From the NCBI RefSeq assembly GCF_010093535.1, contig NW_022985171.1, positions 1,501,274 to 1,565,273 of the forward strand: 64,000 bases of DNA, given 5' to 3'. The notes under the pieces were generated by a model that made no database searches, had not been told where the DNA came from, and saw nothing but the letters and a program-made list of their open reading frames with translations. Source of the stretch: Lindgomyces ingoldianus (Eukaryota; Ascomycota; Dothideomycetes; Pleosporales; Lindgomycetaceae). The position numbers and the translations under genes were made by a program. Positions 1 through 12,044 of the stretch are shown here, in pieces. Every line of letters begins with the position of its first letter. The first letter of the stretch is position 1.

Positions 1-1441
1 TTCGTAGAATCGTTACACTTATAGTTTTAATAGCGCGTTTATTATAGTTAAAAGCTTAGTTAATATAGTACTAAAGAATATTTCTAGTGCAGTAAAAGTA
101 AAAGTTAAGCTATATAAAGTTAGCATAAACTTAAAAAGCTTTAAAAAGACCTACTTTTACATAGCTACTTACTTTTTTATTAGTATAGCCTTTATAAACA
201 CTAAATAGTGTGTCTTTTAAGCATACACTAGTGTTTATAGCTATGTAAAGATTAAAAGCTAAAAGCTTTTTACTACTTTTTTTAAATAATAGCGCAGTAA
301 CATAGCTACAGCACTATTTCTAAATAAGTAGTAGCTAAGGCTTTAAGTAAGGTAGAAGCTTATAGACATATGTAAAAATCTTCTTTTTAAAGCACTAAGC
401 AAAAGATGTAATAAGTATAGTAAAAATAAATAAAGTTATAGCTAAAAAGACTAGTTAAAAAAAAGCTAAAGTATACATAAAAAAAAAAGTTTAAAAATAG
501 TAAAAATAGTATTTTATACTTAAACTTACACTTACTTTTTTTACTTTATATAAAGTTTAGAGTTACTTTAAAGCCTTACTACTTATAACCTACTTAGTAT
601 AGAATGTTAAAGAAATAAAAAAAATATATAAATAGCTTAAAAAAACTATTACTTATGCTTATACTTAACTAACTAAAAAAGTAACTACTTTTAGTAAATA
701 GTAACATATTAAAAGCATTATTTTTAAGTATTTTACATATAAAGATATCTTTAAAGCACTAATTTATTAGTACTTAAAAAAACTAGTAGAATAACTTACT
801 TATATAGCACTATACTTTTTTATTTAGCACTTATAACTTTAGACTAAAGTAGCTATAGACTTAGTTTTAACAGCTTTATAGCACTAACTTTAAAACTATT
901 TTAGTAATACATTAAAGCTCTAAGCTATTTTAAATAAAATTATAATATTATAAGCTTACTAATAACTATTTTTTTAAAAGAAACTACTTACATAGAAGTA
1001 GTGCATTTATAAATGCTTTATAGTACTTATAAGTACTAAAACTAAAACTTTAAGACCTTTAAAAGTAGACCTTAACTAAATAGTAAAAAAAAAAAGGTTA
1101 TAATTTTAAGTTACTTTTATAAGAGTAAGCTTTTTAATTATAGTTTATCTACTTTACTTAGCCTTTATAGGCCTATTAGGCTTAATCTAATAAGATAAGA
1201 ACGCCTTATATTAGTAGCTATAGCGCTAGTAATAATGTTCTAAATTACTTAGTTATACTTTTTTTAGATATAGTTTTTCTTTACTAAAGTTTTTTAGAGT
1301 TTAGTTACTAGTAATAAGTACTACTTAGGTGTAACCTGTACAGTCCTAACTGCAGGTCCGCCTAGGGCTAGTCTAAGTTACTATAATATCCTACCTATCT
1401 AATTGCAGGATTAAGGACAACCTGCAGAAGGAGGGAGGCTA
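1..1441 (+). mobile_element. RIP-degraded 3' part of an LTR retrotransposon (inferred)
   Basis: Very TA-rich sequence with no open frame. I could not recognise any protein domain. It is called the internal 3' part of a plus-strand LTR element only because it ends in a purine-rich tract (about 1425-1441, core AGAAGGAGGGAGG) directly before an LTR-like block beginning TGTTACAG. The 5' end lies outside the window. An unrelated degraded repeat cannot be excluded. Confidence 0.35.
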
Positions 1442-1642
1442 TGTTACAGTTAACTTAGACATGCCTTAGACTCTCTCTAGAGAGCCCTTAGCCTAGCCTT
1501 AGGCACTTAACGTCCTGTCACGTGCTCTAGCACATATATATATCCTCTCACGAACCCCTGAGTCTCCTCAAGGATTCGTCTATCAATACTATCCTGTACC
1601 CCCTTCTGCGCTTCATGCTTCCTGCTTCACAGTGCTCTTACA
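1442..1642 (+). repeat. Probable 3' LTR (about 201 bp)
   Basis: The block begins TGTTACAG and ends CTCTTACA, so it has the TG...CA ends of an LTR. It is preceded by a polypurine tract and contains a TATA-like run (CATATATATAT) followed by a C/T-rich stretch, as in an R/U5 region. It is clearly richer in GC than its surroundings. No second copy or target duplication is visible, because the other end is outside the window. The sequence to its right is the interior of the foldback repeat, so this element appears to have inserted into or truncated that repeat. Confidence 0.45.
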
Positions 1643-1943
1643 ATAGCTATGTATAAAGTCTTTTAAAAGATAATAAATACCTAATATACTAAAGAACTTT
1701 TATAAGCTAATTTTATAGCTAACTTATAAAAGCTAGATAATAATAAAAAGTAAGTAATTATTAAGTATATACTTAAGCTATATATGTAAAGATTTTTCTT
1801 TTAGCTAGTAACTATAGCTAATATAGCTAATTCTTTACACACTAAGTATAATCTAGGCTATATTAGCATAAACTAGGTTAGTGTGTTTATAAAGTGTTAT
1901 TTAGAGCTTATAGTAAAGTTTAACTATAATTATAACTATAAAA

Positions 1944-2232
1944 TGTAACGATTCTCATGAATCGTTCCATCTCAGGCGGCCCGAAACCTCCGGAAGGCCC
2001 CTGTATCGGCCCCGACCCCGACCTGGCCCTGACCCCTGCTGTTACCTCTATTCCCTTATGTATTTAGTCGCACCTTGCGCCTGTAGCTAGCTTAGTAGTT
2101 TTCTAATATCCTTTGTACAAGGCCTATAGGTGTTAATAGAAATTCCTAGGTTCTAAGTCTCCACGCACTTCTATATGCTTCTAAGTAGATTTCTACTACA
2201 TTTAGACCTATTATCTTGCCTGTGCTGTTACA
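1944..2232 (+). repeat. 5' LTR of the non-coding LTR element
   Basis: 289 bp, TG...CA ends. The first 25 bases contain a perfect 8-bp inverted repeat, AACGATTC and GAATCGTT, separated by TCAT. A C-rich stretch of imperfect CGACCC/CTGACC units follows. Related LTRs lie at 3031, 30645, 31524 and 31921. Confidence 0.85.
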
Positions 2233-3030
2233 TTATATTAAAAAACTTACTTTTACTAGTAACAGCTTTATTATAATATTATACTAATTATTTATTTAAC
2301 TATGTCTAAGCTTTAAGACATGTTTAATTTAGTTTAGGTTATAATACTTACACACTATTATATTAAACTATTTAGTTTATAAATAGAATACTAGAGACTT
2401 TTTATTAACTAAAGCTTTTAGGCTTAAAACTTTTTATCCTCTATAATTAAAGTTACCTTTAAAAAATTTATAAAGAATGCGCTAAAGTAGAAACCTAGAG
2501 ACTACTAATAACTTATTAGAACTAGAGGCAACTGCTAGTGTCTAACTAACTACTCTCTAACTCTAGAGTTAAATACGCTCTAGCTAAGCTATACTCTACC
2601 TAATTTAGAGTTAATGCATAGCAACATGTCCTAATAGACCTTAATTAACCTCTAAATTACCTCTAATAATGCTTTAAATCACTCTTACTACTTTAATAAT
2701 AAGAGACCTTTAAAGCACTTCTAATAATGCTTAAATGTTACTTTACTAAACGCACACCTAAGATTAATAACTACATAGATAGTAAAGAATAAAGAGTAAG
2801 TTTTAATTATTAACAGGCTAGACATCTATATAGATTACTATTAAAACAGGCGCACACGCATGGCGTTTAGTTTAGAGGACACTGCTAGCAGTGCAAAGGA
2901 ATATTTTAGGGCAAGGACACCTAGCTAAATTAGACTAGTTTTAGTTTAAAAAGGTAAAGGACATAACAGTAATACTTAGTACTATAATTACTACTAATAG
3001 AGACTATTAGTCTATAGAGGGGGGGGGTAG

Positions 3031-3319
3031 TGTAATAATTCTTATAAATTGTTCTATCTTAGGCGGCCTAGAACCTCTAGAAGGCCCCTGTATTAGCCCT
3101 AACCCTAACCTAGCCCTAACCTCTGCTGTTACCTCTATTCCCTTATGTATTTAGTTGCACCTTGCCTCTGTAGCTAGCTTAGTAGTTTTCTAATATCCTT
3201 TGTACAAGGCCTATAGGTGTTAATAGAAATTCCTAGGTTCTAAGTCCCTACGCACTTCTATATGCCTTTAAGTGGATTCCCACCGCATTTAGACCTATTG
3301 TCTTGCCTGTGCTGTTACA
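3031..3319 (+). repeat. 3' LTR of the non-coding LTR element
   Basis: 289 bp, aligned over its full length with 1944-2232 but with many extra C-to-T and G-to-A changes; the 5' hairpin is decayed to AATAATTC/AAATTGTT. It follows the polypurine tract directly. Confidence 0.85.
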
Positions 3320-3425
3320 TAAAAAGCTTTTTATAAGAATTCTAAAGTAATTTAAAGCTAGTTTAGCCTTATAAAAATATAAAAGCTAAGTATTACATTT
3401 AAAATAATAATATATATAACTTTAA

Positions 3426-3690
3426 TGTCTGTACGCAGCAGCAGCGTCGCGGCCTGGATACGAGCGATCACGCACGAGCAGGATCACGTATCTATGTCAC
3501 ATGATGCTCGTGCGCGAACCTCTGTGCGCGAACATCTAGATATCCCCCTTTTCCTCTGTACAGAGGAAAAACAAGAAGAATTAACACTAGTTACTTAACA
3601 CCCCTGTGCAATGTTTACACTGTGCAAACCTCTCTGTCTTATACACATTTGCTAACACTAAGTGCTAGCTAGCAGAGAGTCTATTTAACA
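3426..3690 (+). repeat. 5' LTR of Copia element 1
   Basis: 265 bp, TG...CA. It contains a GC-rich core (GTCGCGGCCTGG, GTGCGCGAAC repeated) and a short inverted repeat CCTCTGTACAGAGG. A diverged relative of its 3' part lies at about 50686-50892. Confidence 0.85.
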
Positions 3691-6600
3691 CTAATTAGTA
3701 GTTTAAATACTATAAAAAAAAAGCTTTTTTTATACCTTTTTATTTAAAAGTTTATATATAAAAAGAATTCTTTTCTTTACTACTTTAACTATAAATTAGT
3801 AAGAGTAAAAATAAAGTTTAATTTATATGTAAGTAGCTATAAATCTTTATTTAGTTACCTAAGCAAAAGTAAGAAACCTGTCTATATAATACTATTTAAA
3901 GGTATTATATAAATAGTAGTGCTTATTTAACACTAGGAGGTCTGTTTTATCTTTTTACACAAGGCTGTTTAGAGGCAGCGTACAATAAGAAGTAAGACAG
4001 CGCGCAACAACGCATAATTAACTACTATAAAGCAATAAGCAACGCTAGCTTTATTTATAACTAGCTAACATAACATATTAACATATAACTAATATGTACC
4101 TTTTATAGGCATCTTAGCAAAGACTTTAGTAAAGTAGATAAATATTAAAAATTAAGTAAATAAAATTAAACTATTAAATAACACACTTAAAAAGAAGCTT
4201 AATTTATACATAGCTAACTTAATTATAGAACTCTACACATTAAGCGTAATAGACATATGTATGCTTAAAAACTTTTAAAATAACTTTATAAAGTAAAAGC
4301 TTATACACTTTAAAAATTTTAGCTAACTATTTTTATAAAAACTAATTACTACTCTATAGAATAAGAGCATTAGCTTTAAAAAGGACATAATAAAGGCTAC
4401 TATACTATATAGACTTATAAAAAAAGAACACATATTTACTATTTTACTAAAGTATTATATAAAACTATTACTACTATTACTAGTCTTAATGTAATAAAGG
4501 ATGTCTTTATATAAATTACTTATAGACCTAATACTTTCTTTATAATTAGTATAACTACCTTGTAATAGCTTACTGTACAAGAGCATAACTAGGCAGCTAC
4601 ATGTTCCTGTAGCTATAGCTCTACATAAGATTCTCTAAAGCTTATACCTACTATATATAATTTAATTACTATATAATCTATACTAACTTTTACTTATATA
4701 AGATATTACAGTAGAGAACTTTACACCTAAAAAGGTTATATAATTTTAGAAAGTATAAAGAAAAAAAAATAACTATATAAAGTAACTATATAATATTCTA
4801 GCTAATAAAGCTATAGTATTTATTAAGCTTTACTAACACTTTACTATCTTTAAAGTATTATACATAAGCATCTTTTCTAATATTCTTAAAAGGCGCGCAC
4901 ACATGTTCTACTTTTATAATATTAGTCTAGAATAATTATAGAAGTTACTATATAAGCAGCTTAGTAATTACTTTAATACTAACATAAACTATAACTAGTA
5001 TTAGATAAATTAGATAATAATAAGCTTTACATAAAGTAAGTAAAAAAACTTTATAAAAACTTTATATAAAGCTTTTAAAGCTATAATTAATAAACTTACT
5101 TTTATATAAAAAGCTTTTAGTCTATAATTTTAAAGTAAAATACTACTTTACACTGCTATTATATAAGCATGCTAAGAGTAACTTAAACTTAAATAAGTAA
5201 TGTTTTTAATTAAGCCTATATGTAAAGTACTATATAGTAACCTCTATTTAGCACTTTAGGTTATAATTAATTAATAGAATAATGCATTTATAAATAAATT
5301 CTAGAACATGTACTACACTAATAAGTAATATAGCTTACTACATACATATAGCTATTAACAACATAGAAGAAGCTTAAGGGGATATAAAAAATTATTTAGA
5401 CTATAGTTTTTTACATAATTAAAGTAATGCTTTATTTATTATAAAGAAGAATGTTAGTTAATAAATTATTTTTACATAAATTAATTTTATATAAAATGCT
5501 AATATATCTCTTTATATAAAAGATTTTATAATAAGACACTAATATGTAAAAAAGTAAATATGTATATTTAAAAGTTTAAAAGTAAACTAGAGTAAAAAGA
5601 AAAAAAGTTGCATAATAATAACAACTTAGATAAAAAGAAAAGTAAAGAGATTATTAACTACTTTACTAATACTACATTTCTTTACTATGTAACTGCAAAG
5701 GACATCTACAGCCTAGAACTTAAAGGATACACAGAATAGTTTATTCTTAAAGATTAATACTATATAGTATACTAAGGTAAACTATAGGATACTAGCGTAG
5801 TAAAAATCTTTACTATAAAGAAGTTATAACTTAAAGCATACTTATAAAAATTCTCTTATACAAAAGTAGACTAAATACTAAGAAAGAAAAGTATTAGCTT
5901 TAAAAAACAAAAATTAATAAAATTAATTAGTACTATATAAATTACTAACTTAGTTAGTAACATAATGTATTACATTTTAAAGACTTTAACACTATTTTTG
6001 CTATTACTAGTAAATGCTAACTAACTTAGGGCATACTTTAATAATGTTTTAAATGTTATTATACATAAAAACAAAACTACTATTTTTATTATATAAAAAT
6101 AAAGACACTTTTTTTTAATATTAGTAAAGAAGAATTTATGTCTTTCTTTACTAAATTAGAACTTTACTGCCTCTACTACTAATTTAGACACCCCTACATA
6201 GAGAGACTCTAGAAGATGCTAACTAGCGCTAGCTACAACATTAATGCTGTAGTGCTAAAAAAGATTAAGAAGTTTTACTACCTCTGCTAATTATATAACT
6301 AGGCTCTATAAAAATTTAAGTTTATAATTAAAAATAACACCTACTTTAACTATAAAGTTATTATTAATGTTATATAAATTAATAATAAAAATGTCTTACA
6401 TGTTATTAATATAGATATATTATTTTAGGCTGCTACATTTCTAAAATCTATATCTACACAAGATACTTAAAATGCACTGTGCAAATGCTAGATTAACACT
6501 TATTAAAAACTTTTAGACTATATTATATATAACTTTAGTATAAACTTTACTTTAAAGAATTTTTAAGCTTATGTAAAGATTATAGAAGCTACATGCAGGC

Positions 6601-9339
6601 AGATGCCTATAGAAGCATATTAGGCAGTTAGAAAGGTTAAGCGCGCGCACACACCTCTTTAACAAGCGTTTAACATCTTAAAGACTAAGCTAGGTAACTA
6701 TACAGATAATAAGGCTATTCTATAAATAGCAGTTAAAGCTCTAAACAACACAGCTAGCCTACATAGTCTAGTACCCACGCTGCTAGTCTTTAGAGTATAC
6801 CTAAGAATTAACTTAAACTTTTTACTATTACTAGACATTATTACATAAGCAAGCGCTATATAAAAGGTAATAAAGATACTTTAAAAGGACTATATAAAAG
6901 TAAACATTAATTATATAATTAACACTTATAATAGCTTTATAATGCATAAAGTTCTTAACCTCCTCCTTAGCTTAAAGATTATAGCATAGAAAGAAAAAAA
7001 AGGCTAGACTAGCTTATATAAAATTAAAAGCATTAAAGAAAAAAATATTATTATTAAGAAAAAAAATAGCTTACTAAAGCTTTAATATACACAGGTTAAA
7101 CTATACTATAAAAAAAAAAAAGATAACCTACTTATAACAAATAACCTAGATAAACTAATCTTTATATAAAAAGATCTTTTAAAGAAGAGGAAAAGAAAAC
7201 AGCCTTATAAAAATGCTATAAAGGCAGAACTAAAGCCTACTATAGACTAAGCCCCTTAGGATAGCAATGCTGCACTAGTGTAAAGGGAAGATATAAATAC
7301 TAAAAAAAGTAAAAGGTAAAGAAAACTTATATAAAGTCTAGACTAGGTATTTCTAACCTAAAAAAAAAAAATAATTAGGCCTTATTTATTAAGCTTTATA
7401 TAAATAGTATAATTACTACACCTAGAGAACTATTTAAAAAATTAGACTATATAAAGATAAACACTTTAATTACTAATAGCACTTTTAAAGTTATAGTGTA
7501 TAACTTAATAAAGTATAAAGGTTAGATTTTTAACCTCTGCTTTATATAAAAAGTAAAAGGTAAAATAACCTAACTATATAAAAAATCCTGCCTAGTGTTT
7601 ACTAGCTACTTAAATAAAAAGAAAAAAAAAATCCTTACCTAGTTACTAACTATTTAGAGAATAAGCTAGAGACTACTTTTAGCTATAAAAGTAAGCTTAA
7701 AAGCTATGTACAAAATGCATTTTAAACTATGTAATATTACATAAGTATACATCTAATTAATAGATAAGCTTATACACACGCTGTACATAAAACTACTAAA
7801 AAAGATACACTAGAGCTTTCTACTAAATATAATACTCTAGGTTGTATAACCTTTATATAAAGCTGCTAAATTAAAACTGTATTAGTTTAAGACATATTAT
7901 AACTACTATAAAAAAAAGCTATGTATGCACATCTTTTTATACAACCCCTACTTTTTAATTACTAATAAAGAAGAGCACACCTTTAGTATTACTAGCTTAT
8001 AAATAGACAACACTTTAAGCATTATAATAAAAAATTTTATGCAAAAAAAAAAAAAAAACTATAAAAAGTAAAGTTTTATATAAAAAGTAAAACTATTTTA
8101 GTAAAAAAGCAGCTTATTAAGTTTAATAGTAAAAAGATTAAACTTACACATAACATAATAGTTCTTACTTAAAAGAGACAAGTAAGCTACCTTTATATAA
8201 TTAACTTAAAAAACAAAAATGCTGCATAATAATATATTAAGTAATGTGTAAGAGAAGTATATATTACATTTATATGTTAACTAAAAGCAGCATTTAACTT
8301 ATCTATTACTACATAAACTATAGACTCTTTGCATAATAACATTAACACACTTAACACATAAATTTAATAGTAGATAGATAATAGTAAGTATAGTCTTACT
8401 TTTTTACTATTATAGCTTAATTATGTAAAGCTGTTTATTTTTATAAATAAATTATTTACTAATAATAAAAACCTTAGCTTATAGCTAGAATTCTTAATTA
8501 TATTAAGTAATAAAAACTATATAAAGTAAAGTAACTACTTTAAAATACTAAGCAACATTATACACTAGAATTCTACTAAGTGTAAAAAAGTAACTAAAAG
8601 TGTCCTTACTAGTAAACTATATAGAATAGTTAAAAAGTTTAATAATGTAATTACACTTAGTATAACTTTATAGTAAATTATATAAACACTTAAACTACTA
8701 CTAATTCTAGTAGTAATCTACATAAATTTAAGGTTTTTATATAATTACCTTATTAAGCTAGGCACTACTAGTAAAAAGTAACTTATAATTAATATTATGT
8801 TACTTTATAAATTATATAAGAAAAAGAAAATTACTAAAATAAAGTAGATTAATAATAAAAACAACTTAGTAAATATATATATAAAAAAAACACTAAACTA
8901 AGCTTTTTAATTATTAGTTCTAACTAACTGCCTCTCTGTCTAGATAGAAGCATCTGTAGACTAGCTAGATTTTATGCGCAAAAATGCCTTAGACTAACTA
9001 GACTAATAACGCCTTTATATAAGGCTTATTTTTTTTATTTTATTTTTTTTTATATTATACATACTTATTTTTTTATTATAAGGATCTGTTACTATTAGCA
9101 CTATATAAAAAGAGAAAAAAGCTAGAGGATTATATAGTAAGGCTTAAAAAGTAAAAAATAAAAAAAAAAAAAGCTATTTATATAGTATAACTAGCCTATT
9201 CTAACACATAGCATTACTAAGGCAAGTTCTAATAAATAAAGTAAAGTAAAAGTAAAACATAATTAAATAGACTTACATAAATAAAAAGGAGGTAACATGT
9301 ATAAAAAGTAACTCTTTAAATAAAAAGAAAAGTTGCTAG
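3691..9339 (+). pseudogene. Copia gag-pol remnant
   Basis: This is the interior of Copia element 1. I recognise the reverse transcriptase part (about 7.4-8.1 kb) and, upstream (about 6.8-7.35 kb), lysine-rich sequence that fits the integrase/linker portion. All frames are broken by TAA and TAG codons and no functional product is possible. Gag and protease boundaries could not be fixed by eye. The decay is mostly base substitution, as expected for RIP, but I did not check the frame along its whole length. Confidence 0.65.
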
Positions 9340-9604
9340 TGTCTATACGCAGCAGCAGCGTCGCGGCCTAGATATAAGCGATTACGCACAAGCAGGATCA
9401 CGTATCTATGTCACATAATGCTTGTGCGCGAACCTCTGTGCGCGAACATCTAGATATCCCCCTTTTCCTCTGTATAGAGGAAAAATAAGAAGAATTAACA
9501 CTAGTTACCTAACACCCCTGTGCGATGTTTACACCGTGCAAACCTCTCTGTCTTGTACGCATTTGCTGACACTAAGTGCTAGCTAGCAGAGAGTCTATTC
9601 AACA
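9340..9604 (+). repeat. 3' LTR of Copia element 1
   Basis: 265 bp, the same length as the left LTR, differing by transitions only in the parts compared. It is preceded by A/G-rich sequence and followed by the TTTAA target duplication and then by foldback-repeat sequence. Confidence 0.85.
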
Positions 9605-10131
9605 TTTAATAAAATAAGCTTTATAATAAACTAGATATTTACTAACTATACTTACACTTAAAACTTTACTTTAAGCTTTAAATAACACTTTATAAACATA
9701 CTAAGCTAGTTTATGCTAATATAGCCTAGATTATGCTTAGCGTGTAAAGAATTAGCTATATTAGCTATAGTTACTAGCTAAAAGAAAAATCTTTATATAT
9801 ATATATATAGCTTAAGTATATGCTTAATAATTACTTACTTTTTATTATTATTTAGCTTTTATAAGTTAGCTATTAAATTAGCTTATAAAAGTTATTTAGT
9901 ATGTTAGTTATTTATTATTTTTTTTAAAAACTTTATACATAGCTATAGCATATTACTTTAAAAGTGTTATGTTTTATTTAAAAGCCTAAAGTGTAAGCTG
10001 TATCTAATATTCTTTTAGCATATTTAAGTAGTGTTTTTAGAAATACATTAGTGTAAGAAAAGTAGTTTAGTAGAGTTTTAGTAAAAGTAGGCAACTTAGG
10101 TATAGAAGTAACTTGCCTATAGTGTATGTTA

Positions 10132-10603
10132 AGTGTAATTATATAAAAACTTTTTATAAAAACCTAAAAGTTATTTAAAACTTGTTTTAGCTAGTAGCTA
10201 ATATAAAAGCTAAGTATAGTATTTTAAATAAAAACATATATAACTTTAATAAAATAAGCTTTACAATAAGTTAAATATTAACTAAAGTAGTTGTTGTATA
10301 TAATTATCCACCTATATATATTCTTCTGCTGTACTAGCTAGAAGGTTATTCTTTTAGTAATATAATATTTATAAGCTTAGTTTATGTAGTGTAGTGTAGA
10401 TAGTTAGCGTGTAAGAATTTTTGCACTTTTATTTTACTAATAGAAACGTATTATTTTTAACACACTATGTTTAATTCCTACACTTATTAAGAAGGTTTTA
10501 GTTACTCTAGTATATTACGCCTAGTATAGAGGCTACTTTATGTTTAGATATGTCTCTTACATTTATATTCCTTAAGCTAGGGGTGTAAAGATAGTATAGT
10601 AGG
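10132..10603. other. AT-rich repeat remnants, no gene
   Basis: It starts with a second short piece of foldback-repeat loop (about 10140-10290), then unclassified sequence. A stretch at about 10305-10370 (CTATATATATTCTTCTGC) has a diverged direct copy at about 12040-12075. No open frame is visible. Confidence 0.5.
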
Positions 10604-11158
10604 TGTTACAATCTCTGCTTTAGAGAAATAGTGTCCGAAGCACTCGGGGCCTAGGGAGAGAGTTAGGAGTGCGGAGGGGAAGAGAACTTAGTCTTAAACG
10701 GGTGTACAGTCTGTTAAGGCAAGGTTACTAGGACTAGAAGGTGCGGCTGATTATAGTTTACCCTTTAACAGTAGTATAAGATGCTTAGGTTAAACAGTTC
10801 CTAGGTAGGAATAAGAGAGGAGGTATATATAGTGCAAGATATACTATTAAATTACTTCTTATTAAAAAGTAGCAATGCCACCTAGTCTATGTAAAGAATA
10901 AACTAACTGTTAATTACAGCTTCTAAGTAAAGTTAGGATCTTAAACTATATACATAGGATTGCATGCATTGCATGAAAACGTTCCTTGCTCATTAGATGA
11001 CACACTCCGCCGCGCACTGGTCCAGGAGCTTGGTCCATTCCTCGTCCGTCAGGTCACGTGACTTGTTGGGCAAGGAATCGAGGACTTTCCATCCTTGATC
11101 GTTCAAACAGTGGGGCACGGCTGACTGGTTGCTTACGGTCCAATCGTGGGTCGTAACA
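10604..11158 (-). repeat. Solo LTR of the Gypsy/chromovirus lineage, minus orientation
   Basis: A 555-bp block flanked by GTAGG on both sides (10599-10603 and 11159-11163). Read on the minus strand it starts TGTTACGACCCACG and ends GCAGAGATTGTAACA, and it contains the TATATCTTGCACTATATATA promoter-like core shared with the LTRs at 32639, 37539, 46045 and 48984. It is therefore a solo LTR from a related subfamily. A 61-codon open frame at 10993-11178 lies almost wholly inside it and is not a gene. Its U3 end is barely mutated, unlike its surroundings. Confidence 0.85.
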
Positions 11159-11163
11159 GTAGG

Positions 11164-11346
11164 TAGTATAGATAGCACTAAGAGTAAGATTTTAGAGAAA
11201 TAGAAGTGTATTGTAAGAGAGACGAATTGCTGCTAAGCCTCGCTTGTTAGAATTCATACTTATATACAAAGCGCAGGTCATGTGACCCCAACAGGTTAGG
11301 TGAGGCTACACTAGAGCGTGTGTGTTGTATACAATTATCTATCTAT
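11164..11346 (-). repeat. Remnant of another LTR, split by two solo LTRs
   Basis: Little-mutated sequence that on the minus strand reads as a promoter region (TTTGTATATAAG) followed by a C/T-rich leader. It continues across the solo LTR at 10604 on one side and the solo LTR at 11347 on the other. It is probably an older LTR that was the target of both; its own ends could not be fixed. Confidence 0.35.
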
Positions 11347-12039
11347 TGTTATAGTCCACGAGTAGACTAGACAGAACCCTGACAACAAGCCCCACTGTTT
11401 AGACGACTAAGCTTAGAACCTCTTTATGCTTAAATAGGAAGAATTAGAAGACCCTATAGCTCTAGTAAGGCCTAACCTCTTAGAATAGGCTATAGATAAA
11501 TATATTATTTAATAAAAAGCTTTATTAAAGATTACAGTAAGTGTAACGCTTAGCAAGCTAAGGCTGTAATTAGTACATAGTAGATTACAGTAATTACAAC
11601 ACTTAGCAAGCTAAGACTGTAATTACTATATAGTAAATTATAGTAATTATAACTTTTAGTAAGCTAAGACTGTAATTACTATATAAACATAGGTGTATAG
11701 AAGACCTTAGTTAATTAATCTTTAAAAAGTATAGTTAATTAAAGTTTAGTTTATTTTTATAGACTAAGTAGTATTCTAACTTTTTAATAAGTTGTAATAC
11801 TTATTGTATATCTTGTACTATATATACCTCTTCTTCTGTTCTAAGAACTGTTTGACTAAGCGCCTTATACCGCTGTTAGAGCTTAAACCACGATCCGGCC
11901 GTCCTATTTCCTCCATACCCGAACCATACCAAGGACTGTACACCTAACGCAGGTTCTCCTACCCCTATCTCTTAACCTAACCATCGGCCCGCGTGCTTGC
12001 AGCTTCTGAAAAGGACCCTGCCAAGCAAGGATTATAACA
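11347..12039 (+). repeat. Solo LTR of the Gypsy/chromovirus lineage, plus orientation, with internal tandem repeat
   Basis: A 693-bp block, TGTTATAGTCC...GGATTATAACA, flanked by TCTAT on both sides (11342-11346 and 12040-12044). It shares the TATATCTTG.ACTATATATA core and the 3' end with the full-length Gypsy LTRs, and a CCCCACTGTTT segment near its start with the solo LTR at 10604. It is longer than its relatives partly because of a three-unit tandem repeat. Confidence 0.85.
11530..11688 (+). repeat. Tandem repeat, 3 x 53 bp, inside the solo LTR
   Basis: Three head-to-tail units of 53 bp start at 11530, 11583 and 11636. They share a core like CTTAGCAAGCTAAGACTGTA, which contains the inverted repeat CTTAGCAAGCTAAG. 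The units differ mainly by transitions, so they duplicated before much of the decay. Confidence 0.75.
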
Positions 12040-12044
12040 TCTAT

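Larger units (their letters stand above)
1944..3319 (+). mobile_element. Non-autonomous, non-coding LTR element (TRIM/LARD-like), complete
   Basis: Two direct repeats of 289 bp (1944-2232 and 3031-3319), beginning TGTAA and ending GCTGTTACA, flank a 798-bp interior with no open frame or recognisable domain. A guanine-rich polypurine tract (3015-3030, with nine consecutive G) lies directly before the right LTR and gives plus orientation. The flanking 5-bp duplication is TAAAA on both sides (1939-1943 and 3320-3324), so this is a complete insertion. The left LTR keeps many CG and CA steps while the right one is strongly decayed. Mobilisation must have depended on proteins supplied in trans; the donor element is not identifiable here. 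Confidence 0.85.
3426..9604 (+). mobile_element. Copia-type LTR retrotransposon, complete but RIP-degraded
   Basis: Two 265-bp LTRs (3426-3690 and 9340-9604) start TGTCTGTACG or TGTCTATACG and end TTAACA or TCAACA. The 5-bp target duplication is TTTAA on both sides (3421-3425 and 9605-9609). The interior is about 5.65 kb. Despite stops and decayed codons, the plus strand around 7.4-8.1 kb reads as a fungal Copia-type reverse transcriptase, including a QR.SQRLLLAI-like stretch and a decayed catalytic motif (DN for DD near 8.0 kb). The interior is heavily mutated; the LTRs keep GC-rich islands. The element lies inside the foldback repeat. Confidence 0.85.
1643..10131. repeat. Foldback repeat, copy B, split by two LTR elements
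   Basis: The segments 1643-1943, 3320-3425 and 9605-10131 join up, after removal of the two inserted LTR elements and one copy of each target duplication, into the same sequence as the intact foldback element at 29321-30424. 1643-1943 is the inner part of the left arm, 3320-3425 is loop, and 9605-10131 is loop plus the whole right arm, ending in CCTATAGTGTATGTTA. The outer left arm is missing, replaced by the LTR at 1442-1642. No coding capacity is visible. Confidence 0.75.

Noticed and set aside
1330..1642. A longer LTR starting at TGTAACCTG (1330) instead of 1442
   Set aside because: The candidate flanks TTAGG and ATAGC do not match, and a good polypurine tract lies at 1425-1441, so the LTR more likely starts at 1442.
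10993..11178. 61-codon minus-strand frame with ordinary-looking codons in an AT-rich region
   Set aside because: It lies within the solo LTR 10604-11158 (GTAGG duplication) and runs past its end; it is open only because the LTR start is unmutated.
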